Below, one piece after another: positions 48,952 through 57,329 of a DNA stretch of 64,000 bases. The stretch lies in NCBI GenBank assembly GCA_964448675.1, contig CAYUZU010000005.1:1-64000 (forward strand), given 5' to 3'. The stretch's first letter is position 1. Every line of letters begins with the position of its first letter. Both the position numbers and the translations under genes were made by a program. The DNA is from CAYUZU01 sp964448675 (GTDB taxonomy: Bacteria; Planctomycetota; Phycisphaerae; UBA1845; Fen-1342). The notes under the pieces are model-generated. The model made no database searches and was not told the DNA's origin. It was given only the letters and a program-made list of their open reading frames with translations.

Positions 48952-51810
48952 ATGCGCGTGTTCATGCTTGAGCCCAGGCAATTGACGCGATTTGTCGAGA
49001 AGTACCGCCTCGCGGTGGATGCGGCGTTGCAGACGCATTTTGACCGCGGCACGTGCGGGCTCGAGGTTGAGTGGAACGTCGTCAATGCGGCCCTCCGTCC
49101 GCTGCACCATGTGGGAACGGGGCCGGACGCGCGCTCATTCATCGAGGTGTTGCGCGAGCGTTTCATCCCGCCGTTCCTGGCCGACCGCAACGCGCTCGAG
49201 GTCTTTCACTGGATGACCGAGTGGGTTACGCGGCCGTACTATCATCCGCTCGGCGCGGTGTACGAAGCGCGCGTGCTCGAGGGGTGCCTGCTCAACGCGC
49301 TCAATGCCGCCGGCTTGTCGTTCGGCGAGCGGTTGTACCTGGGTAGCGGGAACGTCCTTTGGCCGATCGAGGTCGGACCGGATGCGATCCCGCCGGCGTG
49401 GGAATTGGCGAAGCGGCGCTACCTGGAGCGGTGCGTGGCGTTATATGGCAACGCGCTGGCGACGGCGGGTGTGCACGTCAACGTATCGCTGCCCGAGCCG
49501 TTGTTCTCGCTGGATTTCCTGCACCAATCGGACGGTGAACGTGCCGGACGCAGCCTGGTTGGTTGGCGCAATGCGGCGTACATCCGCGGCGCCCGTATCC
49601 TACGCGCATTCTCGGCGCTGTTCATCGCGACGTCGGCGGGTTCGCCTTTGCGTGGCGCGTGGCGCGGCAATGAGGCGGTGGTTCGGCTGACGGAGTACGA
49701 CTCCAACCGGCTGGTGCGGTTTCCGAACCCGGTGGAGCTGGACGTGGCCGCCTTGTACCGCAGTCACCCGGACTACGTGCAGGTGTCCAGCGACCTGGTG
49801 CGGCGGCGAGTGCGTTTCGGCAACAACAACTGGACCCCCACGCGGGCGCGATCCGATCCGGCCTCGGTGGCGCACATCATCCATCTGACGACGGAGCAAC
49901 TGCACGAGGTGCACCTCAAGGGCATCTTCGGCGTGGGTGAGCAGGACGTGGTCGAGCGGCTGGCGCAGCGCGTCGAGGTCGAGAACATGATCGCACGGGT
50001 CGAGCTGCCGATGATGCGGGTCGAGGTGCGCACCGACGAGGGCGGCCACGCGCTGGCGCTCGACGAGGCCAACGCGGTCGCCAAGCAGCTCCTCTTGATC
50101 TGGAGTTATGGTGACGAGTCGTTCGGCGAGGCGTTCACGTACGACGCCGAACACATCGAGCGGGCGCGCCGCAACGAGCGGGCGGCGGCCGAGCACGGCT
50201 TGCGCGCACAGATCGAGCATCCGTTCGGCGGCCAAACGGTCGGCATGCGGGCGTTCCTGCAGGAAACACTGAACACGTTGCGGCCGCTGGCGGCGGAACT
50301 CGGGTGGGACCGTTACCTGGAGCCGCTGGAAGCGCTGGCGCGCGGTGCGCCGAATACGGCGGAGCAGGTACGCGCTCGGCTGCGGTCGGCGTGCGATGAG
50401 GACGGGATCGTGCCGCGCGCGGCGCTACAGGAACTGGCCGAACAGCGCGAGGCGCAGGTGGCCCGCGACGTCGAGCAGATTCGCAACGCGCTGGGCGCCC
50501 TCGGCGACGAGACGCCCAAGCTGCGCGAGTTGTTTCGGCACGCGGCATTGGCGGCGGCGGAGGATCCATCGGCGCCGCTCCGATTCGAAGCGCCGGTGAA
50601 GGTCTCGGCCGAGGCGGCATCGACGGACAAGACGCGGGAGATCGTCGACCTGGCACAGCAGCTCGTCCGCATTCCATCGGTGACGAACTGCCCGAACGAG
50701 CGGATCGAGGACGTGTTTCGCGCGGCGCGCTTCATCGCGGCGTACCTGCGGAATGCGGGCGCGCAGGTGCGGTTCTTCGATCGCGCGCAGTACCCGGCCG
50801 TCTTCGCGCATTTCCCCGGACAGATGGCGACGCCCGTCATGTTGAGCGGGCACTTCGACGTGGTCGAGCCGGCGCCGGACGACAGCCAGTTCGAGCCGGT
50901 GATTGACGGGGACTACCTGTGGGGCCGCGGGTCGGCGGACATGAAGACCGTCGTCGCGACGTACCTCGTGTGGCTGCGGGACGTGCTGCGCCGCAGGCCG
51001 ACGCAGTATCCGCCCATCAACCTGTTGCTCGTCGGCAACGAGGAGAACGGCGAAGCCGAACCCGTCGGCACGCCGCACGTGCTGGCCGAGTTGGCCGAGC
51101 GGCACGATTACGCGCCGCGGCTGATGATCGCGGGCGAGCGCACCGGCGAGAAGGGCGACGAGCTGTTCGGCGAGATCTGTGTGGAGAACCGCGGCGTGGT
51201 GCGGCTGGCGCTCGTGGCCCGCGGCGTGCGCGAGCACACGGGGGTCGGGGCGCGCGTGCCGGACCTCGGCATTCGCATCATCGAGGCGCGTAATGCGATC
51301 GAGCGCATCTTGCGCGATTGCCTGACGGTCGATGCGCCCGATGGCTGGCAGACGGACTATCGCTTTCCGTTTGTGACGGTGGGGCAGCCGGGGGTCTACA
51401 ACATCACCGCGGACGCGGGGTACCTGGGGCTCGAGGTGCGGCCGATTCCACAGGACGACGTGGCGGGCCTGTTGGCGGCGATTCGGGAGCAGGCGGCGGA
51501 CCTTGACCTGGAGGTGCAGGTGCAGACGCGCGAGCCGGGCGTGGCGTGCGATCGCCACAATCCCTACCTGGGGGCACTGGTGGATGCGATGCACGGCGTA
51601 TCGGGCCAGGCACCAGTGTTGGGGCGCAAGAAGCCGGGCACGAGCGGGCGGTTTGCGCCAGGCGGGCAGGCGGTGATTTGGGGGCAGACCGGCATCGGCC
51701 CGCACACCGCGGCGGAGCGGCACTTCATCCCGAGCATTCAGCCGTACTATGACGCGCTGATGCGATTCGCAGACGAAGCGACGAAGCGACGAAACGACGA
51801 AGCGACGTAG
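48952..51810 (+). CDS. GCS2-type glutamate-cysteine ligase / M20 metallopeptidase fusion
   Basis: 952 residues, cytosolic. Residues ~10-510 resemble the GCS2 family of carboxylate-amine ligases ('CGLEVEWNVVN' near 40, 'AGVHVNVSLPEP' near 173, 'FGNNNWTPTRARSDP'). Residues ~555-945 are an M20 peptidase of the ArgE/DapE/CPG2 type with metal ligands in 'LSGHFDVV' (~631), 'WGRGSADMKT' (~657), 'GNEENGEAEP' (~697) and the final His in 'GPHTAAERHF' (~918). One half would form an amide bond with ATP, the other hydrolyse one. Neither substrate can be told. The frame is continuous. The last residues 'DEATKRRNDEAT' are encoded by an octamer array. Confidence 0.8.
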   Translation: MRVFMLEPRQLTRFVEKYRLAVDAALQTHFDRGTCGLEVEWNVVNAALRPLHHVGTGPDARSFIEVLRERFIPPFLADRNALEVFHWMTEWVTRPYYHPLGAVYEARVLEGCLLNALNAAGLSFGERLYLGSGNVLWPIEVGPDAIPPAWELAKRRYLERCVALYGNALATAGVHVNVSLPEPLFSLDFLHQSDGERAGRSLVGWRNAAYIRGARILRAFSALFIATSAGSPLRGAWRGNEAVVRLTEYDSNRLVRFPNPVELDVAALYRSHPDYVQVSSDLVRRRVRFGNNNWTPTRARSDPASVAHIIHLTTEQLHEVHLKGIFGVGEQDVVERLAQRVEVENMIARVELPMMRVEVRTDEGGHALALDEANAVAKQLLLIWSYGDESFGEAFTYDAEHIERARRNERAAAEHGLRAQIEHPFGGQTVGMRAFLQETLNTLRPLAAELGWDRYLEPLEALARGAPNTAEQVRARLRSACDEDGIVPRAALQELAEQREAQVARDVEQIRNALGALGDETPKLRELFRHAALAAAEDPSAPLRFEAPVKVSAEAASTDKTREIVDLAQQLVRIPSVTNCPNERIEDVFRAARFIAAYLRNAGAQVRFFDRAQYPAVFAHFPGQMATPVMLSGHFDVVEPAPDDSQFEPVIDGDYLWGRGSADMKTVVATYLVWLRDVLRRRPTQYPPINLLLVGNEENGEAEPVGTPHVLAELAERHDYAPRLMIAGERTGEKGDELFGEICVENRGVVRLALVARGVREHTGVGARVPDLGIRIIEARNAIERILRDCLTVDAPDGWQTDYRFPFVTVGQPGVYNITADAGYLGLEVRPIPQDDVAGLLAAIREQAADLDLEVQVQTREPGVACDRHNPYLGALVDAMHGVSGQAPVLGRKKPGTSGRFAPGGQAVIWGQTGIGPHTAAERHFIPSIQPYYDALMRFADEATKRRNDEAT

Positions 51811-51811
51811 G
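51772..51811 (+). repeat. 8-nt direct array encoding a protein C-terminus
   Basis: Five octamers GACGAAGC, GACGAAGC, GACGAAAC, GACGAAGC, GACGTAGG. The array supplies the last 12 residues and the TAG stop of the ligase-peptidase fusion. Confidence 0.6.
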
Positions 51812-51870
51812 GCGGTGGCGGCCGGGGTCCGCGCTGAACGAATACGCGGCTCGCGGAGCCGCGCGCCATC

Positions 51871-51891
51871 GGACGAAGCGGAGCGATGTCC
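51871..51891 (+). repeat. Palindromic gene-end repeat, copy 3
   Basis: Half-sites GGACGAAGC and GCGATGTCC around GGA. Its last base is the first base of the stop codon of the minus-strand gene 51891-52274. Confidence 0.55.
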
Positions 51892-52274
51892 TACCTACGG
51901 ACAGAGCGGTGCGATGTCCTGTCGGGGCGCGGTTGGCGGTGGAAGAGGCGGCGGTAGAGGGTGAGCAGGGCGGCGCCGGCACCGCCGAGGCCGAGGGCCC
52001 CGCTGGCGCAGCCGGGGTTGCCGCAGCAGGGGCATACGGCGAACGAGGCGAGGAACGCGGAGAGGCCCAGCCAGTAGCAGCCAAAGCGCACAAGCGGGCC
52101 GACGAGCGGCAGCGCGACAAGACGCCGGTAGAAACGCGCGGTGCGTGTCGGCGGTGGCGGCGCGCCGGTGCAGGTGTCGTGCGGCGCGGTCGCGCCGTCG
52201 CGGCCCTCGGGCGCCGCCGCAGCGGGCACGAGGTTTGGCGCGGTCGCGTTGTCGGCCATGGTTGAATCAGGCAT
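51891..52274 (-). CDS. Hypothetical membrane protein with cysteine cluster
   Basis: 127 residues, not recognised. A proline-rich N-terminal half precedes 'RFYRRLVALPLVGPLVRFGCYWLGLSAFLASFAVCPCCGNPGCASGALGLGGAGAALLTLYRRLF', which holds two hydrophobic segments around a CPCCGNPGC cluster. The C-terminal 'RTSHRSVRR' is encoded by a palindromic repeat copy, so the true end may once have been elsewhere. ATG 52259 is an alternative start. It overlaps the end of the fur-like gene by 8 bases and is probably co-transcribed with it; a metal-related role is possible but unproven. Confidence 0.5.
   Translation of the reverse strand: MPDSTMADNATAPNLVPAAAAPEGRDGATAPHDTCTGAPPPPTRTARFYRRLVALPLVGPLVRFGCYWLGLSAFLASFAVCPCCGNPGCASGALGLGGAGAALLTLYRRLFHRQPRPDRTSHRSVRR
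51899..51919 (+). repeat. Palindromic gene-end repeat, copy 4
   Basis: Half-sites GGACAGAGC and GCGATGTCC around GGT, 28 bases after copy 3. It lies inside the 3' coding end of the minus-strand gene. Confidence 0.55.
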
Positions 52275-52686
52275 GGTCCGGGAAGCGGTTTTCGTTCGGT
52301 GCGGGCGGCGCGGCTGCGGCGCACGTGGAGCAGCGGCCGTAGAGCACCATCTCGTGTCGCTCGAGATTGTAGCCCGGGGGGATCATGCGATCGAGGTATT
52401 CCGGGCGGCAGGGGACCTCGACGACCTTGCCGCAGTGGTTGCAGTAGAAGTAGTGGTGCGAAGGGCGGTCGGCCCGTTCGTAGCGGGGCGGCATGCCGGC
52501 GGTGCGCACGGTGGTGAGCCAGCCCTCGTCGAGGAGAATCTTGAGGTTGCGGTAGACGGTGGCAATACCGAGGCCGGGCTTGTGGGCCTGGGCGGCGTTG
52601 AGGACTTCCTGGGTGCTGAGGGGGGCGGTGTTTTCGAGGAAGACCTGGCGGATGGCTCTTCGCTGGCTGGTGTCGCGTTTGCGCAC
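52267..52686 (-). CDS. Fur-family metal-responsive repressor
   Basis: 139 residues. The winged-helix part reads 'RRAIRQVFLENTAPLSTQEVLNAAQ' and 'GIATVYRNLKILLDEGWL'. The metal/dimer part has 'HHYFYCNHCGKVVEVP' and 'YGRCSTCAAA', a pair of CxxC motifs that bind structural zinc. Fur, PerR and Zur cannot be separated from this alone. No in-frame ATG fits; the GTG at 52686, preceded by GGAGA, gives a normal N-terminus. An inverted repeat overlaps its likely -10 box. Confidence 0.85.
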   Translation of the reverse strand: MRKRDTSQRRAIRQVFLENTAPLSTQEVLNAAQAHKPGLGIATVYRNLKILLDEGWLTTVRTAGMPPRYERADRPSHHYFYCNHCGKVVEVPCRPEYLDRMIPPGYNLERHEMVLYGRCSTCAAAAPPAPNENRFPDHA

Positions 52687-52731
52687 GGCGGACTGCTCTC
52701 CTGGTTCATGCTCGCCTGTGTTGCTGCGGTC

Positions 52732-52752
52732 ATTGATCACAGCTTGATCATT
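52732..52752. promoter_or_regulatory. Inverted repeat, candidate Fur-family operator
   Basis: ATTGATCA-CAGCT-TGATCATT, 7 of 8 positions symmetric, overlapping a minus-strand TATAAT (52750-52755). It lies about 50 bases before the GTG start of the repressor, so autoregulation is plausible. It is not a textbook Fur or PerR box. Confidence 0.5.
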
Positions 52753-52885
52753 ATAGTATCGCAGCGGGGGAAGGGAAGGCAAGACGCGGAACGCCAAACG
52801 GTTCTTGCCCGCCGGAAGCCCGGCTCGCCAAGGCGGGAGGGGGAGCCGGGGCCGCGCGAAGCGAGGAGGCGGTGCTGAAAACGAA

Positions 52886-52914
52886 ACACCCCGGCGCGGG
52901 GGGCACCGGGGTGT
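52886..52914 (-). terminator. Terminator after the calcium-repeat surface protein
   Basis: ACACCCCGG pairs with CCGGGGTGT across an 11-base loop; on the minus strand it is followed by TTTCGTTTTC. It lies about 235 bases beyond the stop at 53149. The same element, 35 bases identical, recurs at 55827-55861. Confidence 0.65.
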
Positions 52915-53148
52915 GGGCTGGTTTCCTTTGGTGACCGGCGGTCGTTGGGCGCCTGAGAAGCTGCCGAGGTCGACAGTTATTGGCCACTGAGTCGGCTTGT
53001 GTCGCGCCCCGACCTCGCCGGGCTGGGACCCCGACCTCACCGAGGTCGACGGCCAAGTCAAGTTGACCCGGAAGACGCGACCGGCTCGAGGGCCCTTCAG
53101 GCGGCTTCTATCGAATGCGTCCGCCGCGTGCCCTGGGCGCTTGAGCCC

Positions 53149-55542
53149 TCACGGACACGTCGTGTTCTGCAGAGCCACGAAGGCGTCGATGTCGCGCCAG
53201 TCCACATTGCCGTCCTCATTCACGTCGTTATTCTCGAACGGACAGGTCGGCGGGTGATCATAGACGCTTTCGTAGAGGCTGTACCAAGCCGCACAGTTTG
53301 TGTTCTGGGCCGCCACGAGGAAGTCGATATCGCGCCAGGTCCTCGCGCCATCGCAGTTGCTGTCCCCCAAGCACGGCCCGGACATGCCGTACTCACGCAC
53401 GTAAGACAATCGATCGATCACGATGTATTCGTTGGGGTCGGCAGTATCGACCACGATGGAACTGATTCCGTTGACGTGCGTGGCCTTGAAGAACTGCCAC
53501 TGGGCGGGGGCGAGATCCCACTCAAGGACACGCGCGAACTGGGGGGACGTCAAGAACACGGTTACGAACTCACCGGCCGACGCGACGTCTATCGTTACGC
53601 TCTGGACCGGCGGGTCGAATTCGATTTTCAGCCCGTTATGCGACCAGGTCGTCGAAGCATTGCCGAAGACACGCTCGCCGGTCGTCGCCAACGCGCTGTC
53701 TCTGGCATAGACGGGCCCGGTTTGGTCCTCACGTGTAATCGTGACGGTCGGCCAGGACACGATCTGGCCGTCAGCAAACTCATCCGGATCAAGCACTGCT
53801 TCGATGATCCGATTGCACTCGTCCGGCACCCCATCACCGTTGCAGTCCTCACTGGTGCCGCCGGCAATATCGCACTCGTCGGGCACGCCGTTACCGTTGC
53901 AATCCGGGAGCTGCCCTTCGTTGGGCATAAGGAGATAGACACCATTCTTGGACACTAGGCTTGAGGTGTGGTTCGCGACGATGCAGCCGGACGCATTAAT
54001 GTCGACTGCGTCGTGCAACGAGACGAGTTCATTCAGTCGGAAGCACTCGCGACCCTCCCAGATGACCGCACTCGTGGATATATCACTGTTCGTTAGGTAT
54101 CCGACGATCTGTCCATCGTCGTTGATTGCCTTGGCGAGGCTGCCGTAGTCCAACGGGCCCGAGCAGGAATCGCCATCGCGGCAGAGTCGTGTCCACCGGC
54201 CGTCGTCCCAAGAGAATGCGTCGTCCATGACGCAGCCAACGACAACGTCTGTGTTGTTGATGTCGGTAGGTAGCCCGACAGGCGGCATGACCACGGGAAC
54301 ATCATCGCAGAAATCGATCTGCCCGGAGGGAATCAGGTAGGTTGCCGGCGCTGTGGAGGACGCCCATATCAGCGGCCTGTCGCCCGAGTTCGAAGGGTTG
54401 CAAGTTTCGAGCCACTCGAATCCCACGATTACGCCCGCATCGTTGACAGCCTTCGCACATCCGTCCTCCTGCGGGTCGATCCGTGCCAACTGGACAAGTG
54501 CGCCGGCTTCCCACACACATGCCGCACTTCTCGAACTCACGTCGACAACAAAGCCTGCAGGTATCCCATTCGCATTGACGGCGTATGCCGCACCCCCGAA
54601 GAGTGGGCCGGGAGTTTGCAACCCCAGCACGGCGTCCGGGGTCGGCCATTCCGCAGGACGCCGGACGAACTGCGCCCCAAGATTGACGGTAGAATCTCCC
54701 ACGATTTCTGTGCTGTTGTTGATGTCATACGGGTTTGAGGCCGTGTAGGTCCCGGCGTACGGCGCGAGTGCGGGAAGAAAGTCCACAGCATGATTTCGCC
54801 AAAGGAACGCCCTGAATTGAGTTGAACACGAGCCGCCGAGATCAATCGAGTCGGTGCCGACGACGTCAGCGTCGTCGTTAAGCGCGCTGCCCCGTGCAGA
54901 TCTGCTCAGCCCGTCACGCTTCAGATCAACGACCACGTACCGCGCCAGCTCACACACATCCAGCTGGCCATTGCCGTTACAGTCACTGCACCATGACGGG
55001 TCCCACTCGCAATTAGCAATGTCGATGTCGTCGGGCACGCCGTTCAGGTTGCAATCTTCATCGCACTCATCCGCCACACCGTTACTATTGAGGTCGTCGC
55101 TTGTCTGGCTGGCGATGTCGCATTCGTCGGGAACCCCGTTGCCATTGCAATCAAGACTCGTGCCCGCACCGATGTCGCAGATATCGCGCACGCTGTTGGA
55201 ATTACAGTCCTGGTCCGGCTCGCATTCATCGGGCACCCCGTTGAAATTGCAGTCGTCACTGGTACCCGTGTCGATGTCGCACTCGTCCGGGATGCCGTTG
55301 CTATTGCAGTCCAGGCTGTAGCAGTAGTACAGGTCGTCGCTGTCCGGTACGCCGTTGCCATTACAGTCACTACGCAGACCCACCGTGGCTTGGCATTGCG
55401 CCTTGGCCATGGGCTGCGCCTTCGACTGCGAACCCGCCCTGTCCTTCGCTTCTGGCGCGGCGGTCGCGGCCATGCAAGACGCACCGATCGTCGGCACCAA
55501 CAGAGCGCATGCTGCGCGCAAGGGCCACTTTCTCCCATTCAT
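53149..55542 (-). CDS. Secreted surface protein with DCNGNGVPDECD repeats and dockerin-like end
   Basis: 797 residues. A signal peptide ('LRAACALLVPTIGASCMA') is followed by about eight DCNxNGxPDxCD units (residues ~55-200), each resembling a calcium-binding EF-hand-like loop. Then comes a long beta-repeat region with HAF-type pieces ('NDDADVVGTDSIDL', 'NDAGVIVGFEWLE', 'NDDGQIVGYLTN'), two more DCNGNG units, and a jelly-roll-like domain. The C-terminus has two dockerin-like loops ('GDSNCDGARTWRDIDFLVAAQ', 'DVNEDGNVDWRDIDAFVALQ'). Such proteins are common in planctomycetes and probably bind calcium at the cell surface. ATG 55542 follows AGGAGA; the longer frame to 55605 lacks this. Confidence 0.8.
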   Translation of the reverse strand: MNGRKWPLRAACALLVPTIGASCMAATAAPEAKDRAGSQSKAQPMAKAQCQATVGLRSDCNGNGVPDSDDLYYCYSLDCNSNGIPDECDIDTGTSDDCNFNGVPDECEPDQDCNSNSVRDICDIGAGTSLDCNGNGVPDECDIASQTSDDLNSNGVADECDEDCNLNGVPDDIDIANCEWDPSWCSDCNGNGQLDVCELARYVVVDLKRDGLSRSARGSALNDDADVVGTDSIDLGGSCSTQFRAFLWRNHAVDFLPALAPYAGTYTASNPYDINNSTEIVGDSTVNLGAQFVRRPAEWPTPDAVLGLQTPGPLFGGAAYAVNANGIPAGFVVDVSSRSAACVWEAGALVQLARIDPQEDGCAKAVNDAGVIVGFEWLETCNPSNSGDRPLIWASSTAPATYLIPSGQIDFCDDVPVVMPPVGLPTDINNTDVVVGCVMDDAFSWDDGRWTRLCRDGDSCSGPLDYGSLAKAINDDGQIVGYLTNSDISTSAVIWEGRECFRLNELVSLHDAVDINASGCIVANHTSSLVSKNGVYLLMPNEGQLPDCNGNGVPDECDIAGGTSEDCNGDGVPDECNRIIEAVLDPDEFADGQIVSWPTVTITREDQTGPVYARDSALATTGERVFGNASTTWSHNGLKIEFDPPVQSVTIDVASAGEFVTVFLTSPQFARVLEWDLAPAQWQFFKATHVNGISSIVVDTADPNEYIVIDRLSYVREYGMSGPCLGDSNCDGARTWRDIDFLVAAQNTNCAAWYSLYESVYDHPPTCPFENNDVNEDGNVDWRDIDAFVALQNTTCP

Positions 55543-55916
55543 GATTCGTCTCCTGTTTCTCGTGAGTCCCCGTTGCCTTCGAGCCCCGCGCACGCGCACA
55601 GGCATCTCCCGACGGCCAACCGAACCGCGTAGAGCTTACGCTGTCGTTCTTGCCGTTCAATGGACCAGATGGTGCAGTTGTTGCGATGGCGGCTGGGGGG
55701 GGACTGCGACACGCGCACGGGAGAATCGTGTTCGATTCCGGAAGTTGCTAACTCCGGCCTTTTTCGCCAGCGATCTCAATGGGACAGGTCGGCACTCGGT
55801 TTTCCCGAGTGCGCGCAAGAAAACCCACACCCCGGCGCGGGGGGCACCGGGGTGTGGGCTGATATCAGGTTGAAGGAACGTTGCGCGTGGCCCGTGACAC
55901 CATGCGATTACGGCCC
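55543..55916. other. 374-base intergenic region
   Basis: It contains the terminator at 55824-55858 belonging to the pseudopilin gene and, next to 55542, the promoter region of the surface protein. No further gene or RNA seen. Confidence 0.5.
55824..55858 (-). terminator. Terminator after the pseudopilin gene
   Basis: Stem CCCACACCCCGG / CCGGGGTGTGGG (12 pairs, 11-base loop), followed on the minus strand by TTTTCTT. Near-identical to the element at 52886-52914. Confidence 0.7.
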
Positions 55917-56948
55917 TTACTCCCAGTATAGCTTCGGCGCCTGCTCCTCCTCGACGGGCGTCATGAACTCGGGGTTCGGGTTCACAGTGCCTTCAAACCC
56001 ATAGAGCATCTCGAACCCCGCGATGTAGCCGGTCTTGGACTTGACGGGGACGGCATGGCCATCGAAATACACGGTGTTGGTCTTGCCGTCCTTCTTGCCC
56101 GCGCGAATCTGCGCCGACTGCGACTCGCGATCGTCTTTACTCGAGAAGCTGTAGGTGCGCCCGGCGAAGTGTGGTGCGAAATTGGGCATCGCATATCCGG
56201 ACCAGGAGTACTGATACGGTCCCTCCTGCTGGAGCGTAAGGAACCCGGAATTGGGCCGCATCCGATACCAGGCGTCGGCAACCATCCATTCGCGCGACTG
56301 CTGCTTGATTTGCTCGATTCTCTTAGGTGGAAACTTGGCTTCCAAGTCCTCGTCACCGGCTGTGTAGGTGCTCAACCCGAAGTAGTACGTCGGGTCGGTC
56401 ACGCGTGTATTGTCAATCACACCACCTGCGTGACTCGGATCGTTCATACCCACGTTGTTCAGGACGTAGTCCGTCGGGTAGGAGCTCCACGGGGTGTTCC
56501 GGGTATACCGGGCGAAGTTCTCGTCTGGGTTGATCCCCATTGCCACAGGGCACTTCGACACCTCATCGGCGACGCTGTCGCCAAACTCACTGGAGTCGGA
56601 AAAGACACGACGCAACTTGTAGGTCAGATAGCGCTGCTGCTGCTCCCGAGCCGTCTGCTCGGAAACGGGCGGAATCCCGGCCCAGCCCTCAGTCAGCGCC
56701 CGAGTGCCCTGATTGCGGTACACCGCTGGGTGCAGCGGTCCGGGCAACCGACCTTGCTCCTCAGCACTATATATGACCACGCCCTGGCCAAGGGTCTTGA
56801 GGTTGGCGAGACACTTGAGCGATTTGGTTTGCTCGCGAGCGCGACCGAGCGCAGGGAGCAGGATCGAGAGCAGAATCGCGATGATGGCAACGACAACCAG
56901 CAGCTCGATCAAGGTAAACGCCGCTCTTGGTGAGAGATTTCTTCGCAT
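55917..56948 (-). CDS. Prepilin-type (type II pseudopilin-like) protein of the planctomycete family
   Basis: 343 residues. The N-terminus 'AAFTLIELLVVVAIIAILLSILLPALGRAREQ' is a class III prepilin signal: cleavage before the Phe, with Glu at +5. A long extracellular domain follows, with 'CLANLKTLGQGVVIYSAEEQG' and near the end 'TNTVYFDGHAVPVK', the FDGH motif of the large planctomycete family (DUF1559-like / H-X9-DG proteins). These occur in many copies per genome and probably form or decorate surface structures; the exact role is unknown. ATG 56948 is used. Confidence 0.88.
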   Translation of the reverse strand: MRRNLSPRAAFTLIELLVVVAIIAILLSILLPALGRAREQTKSLKCLANLKTLGQGVVIYSAEEQGRLPGPLHPAVYRNQGTRALTEGWAGIPPVSEQTAREQQQRYLTYKLRRVFSDSSEFGDSVADEVSKCPVAMGINPDENFARYTRNTPWSSYPTDYVLNNVGMNDPSHAGGVIDNTRVTDPTYYFGLSTYTAGDEDLEAKFPPKRIEQIKQQSREWMVADAWYRMRPNSGFLTLQQEGPYQYSWSGYAMPNFAPHFAGRTYSFSSKDDRESQSAQIRAGKKDGKTNTVYFDGHAVPVKSKTGYIAGFEMLYGFEGTVNPNPEFMTPVEEEQAPKLYWE

Positions 56949-57329
56949 GACTTCAACCCGGTAGGCTCAACGGCGCCAATGCCTGGCGCGGGCGTCAACG
57001 GCGAGCAGGTGTGGCTCGAGTGCGGATCCCATATCGCGACTCGTGCGGCGACCTTGAAGTGCTTCCTGATCGCCTTGCCTGCCCCACGAGAACCGTAATC
57101 CTTCTATAATAAGCCTAGCACAACGACATAGGCGCTTCAACAGTAAACCTGCACCGTTTCAAGGTCTTGCCGGATATTTGCCGGCCGGCGCGGGCGGAAT
57201 GATCACGCGGGGATCGATAGGCGTTCGCGGTAAGCGATCCCGGCATTGGCCGTTGGCACGCGACCGTCGGCACGATACGATCAACACACTTTCTATCGGC
57301 ACCCAGGGCCTGGCAACCGGAGCTTCACC
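56949..57329. other. 381-base intergenic region between divergent genes
   Basis: It should hold promoters for the pseudopilin (minus) and the GH20-like gene (plus). An AT-rich patch with TATAAT (near 57105 on the plus strand) has no well-spaced -35. No other feature seen. Confidence 0.4.

Larger units (their letters stand above)
52687..53148. other. 462-base non-coding stretch
   Basis: It holds the fur-like gene's promoter and inverted repeat and the terminator at 52886-52914. The rest shows no gene; open frames are shadows. A duplicated short phrase (GACCTCGCCG / GACCTCACCG) near 53013-53043 was noted. Confidence 0.5.

Noticed and set aside
51772..51811. Possible CRISPR-like array
   Set aside because: Units are 8 bases with no spacers, and no cas genes are in the window.
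51846..51864. Hairpin CGCGGCTC-GCG-GAGCCGCG as a terminator
   Set aside because: No T-run on either side, so intrinsic termination is not supported.
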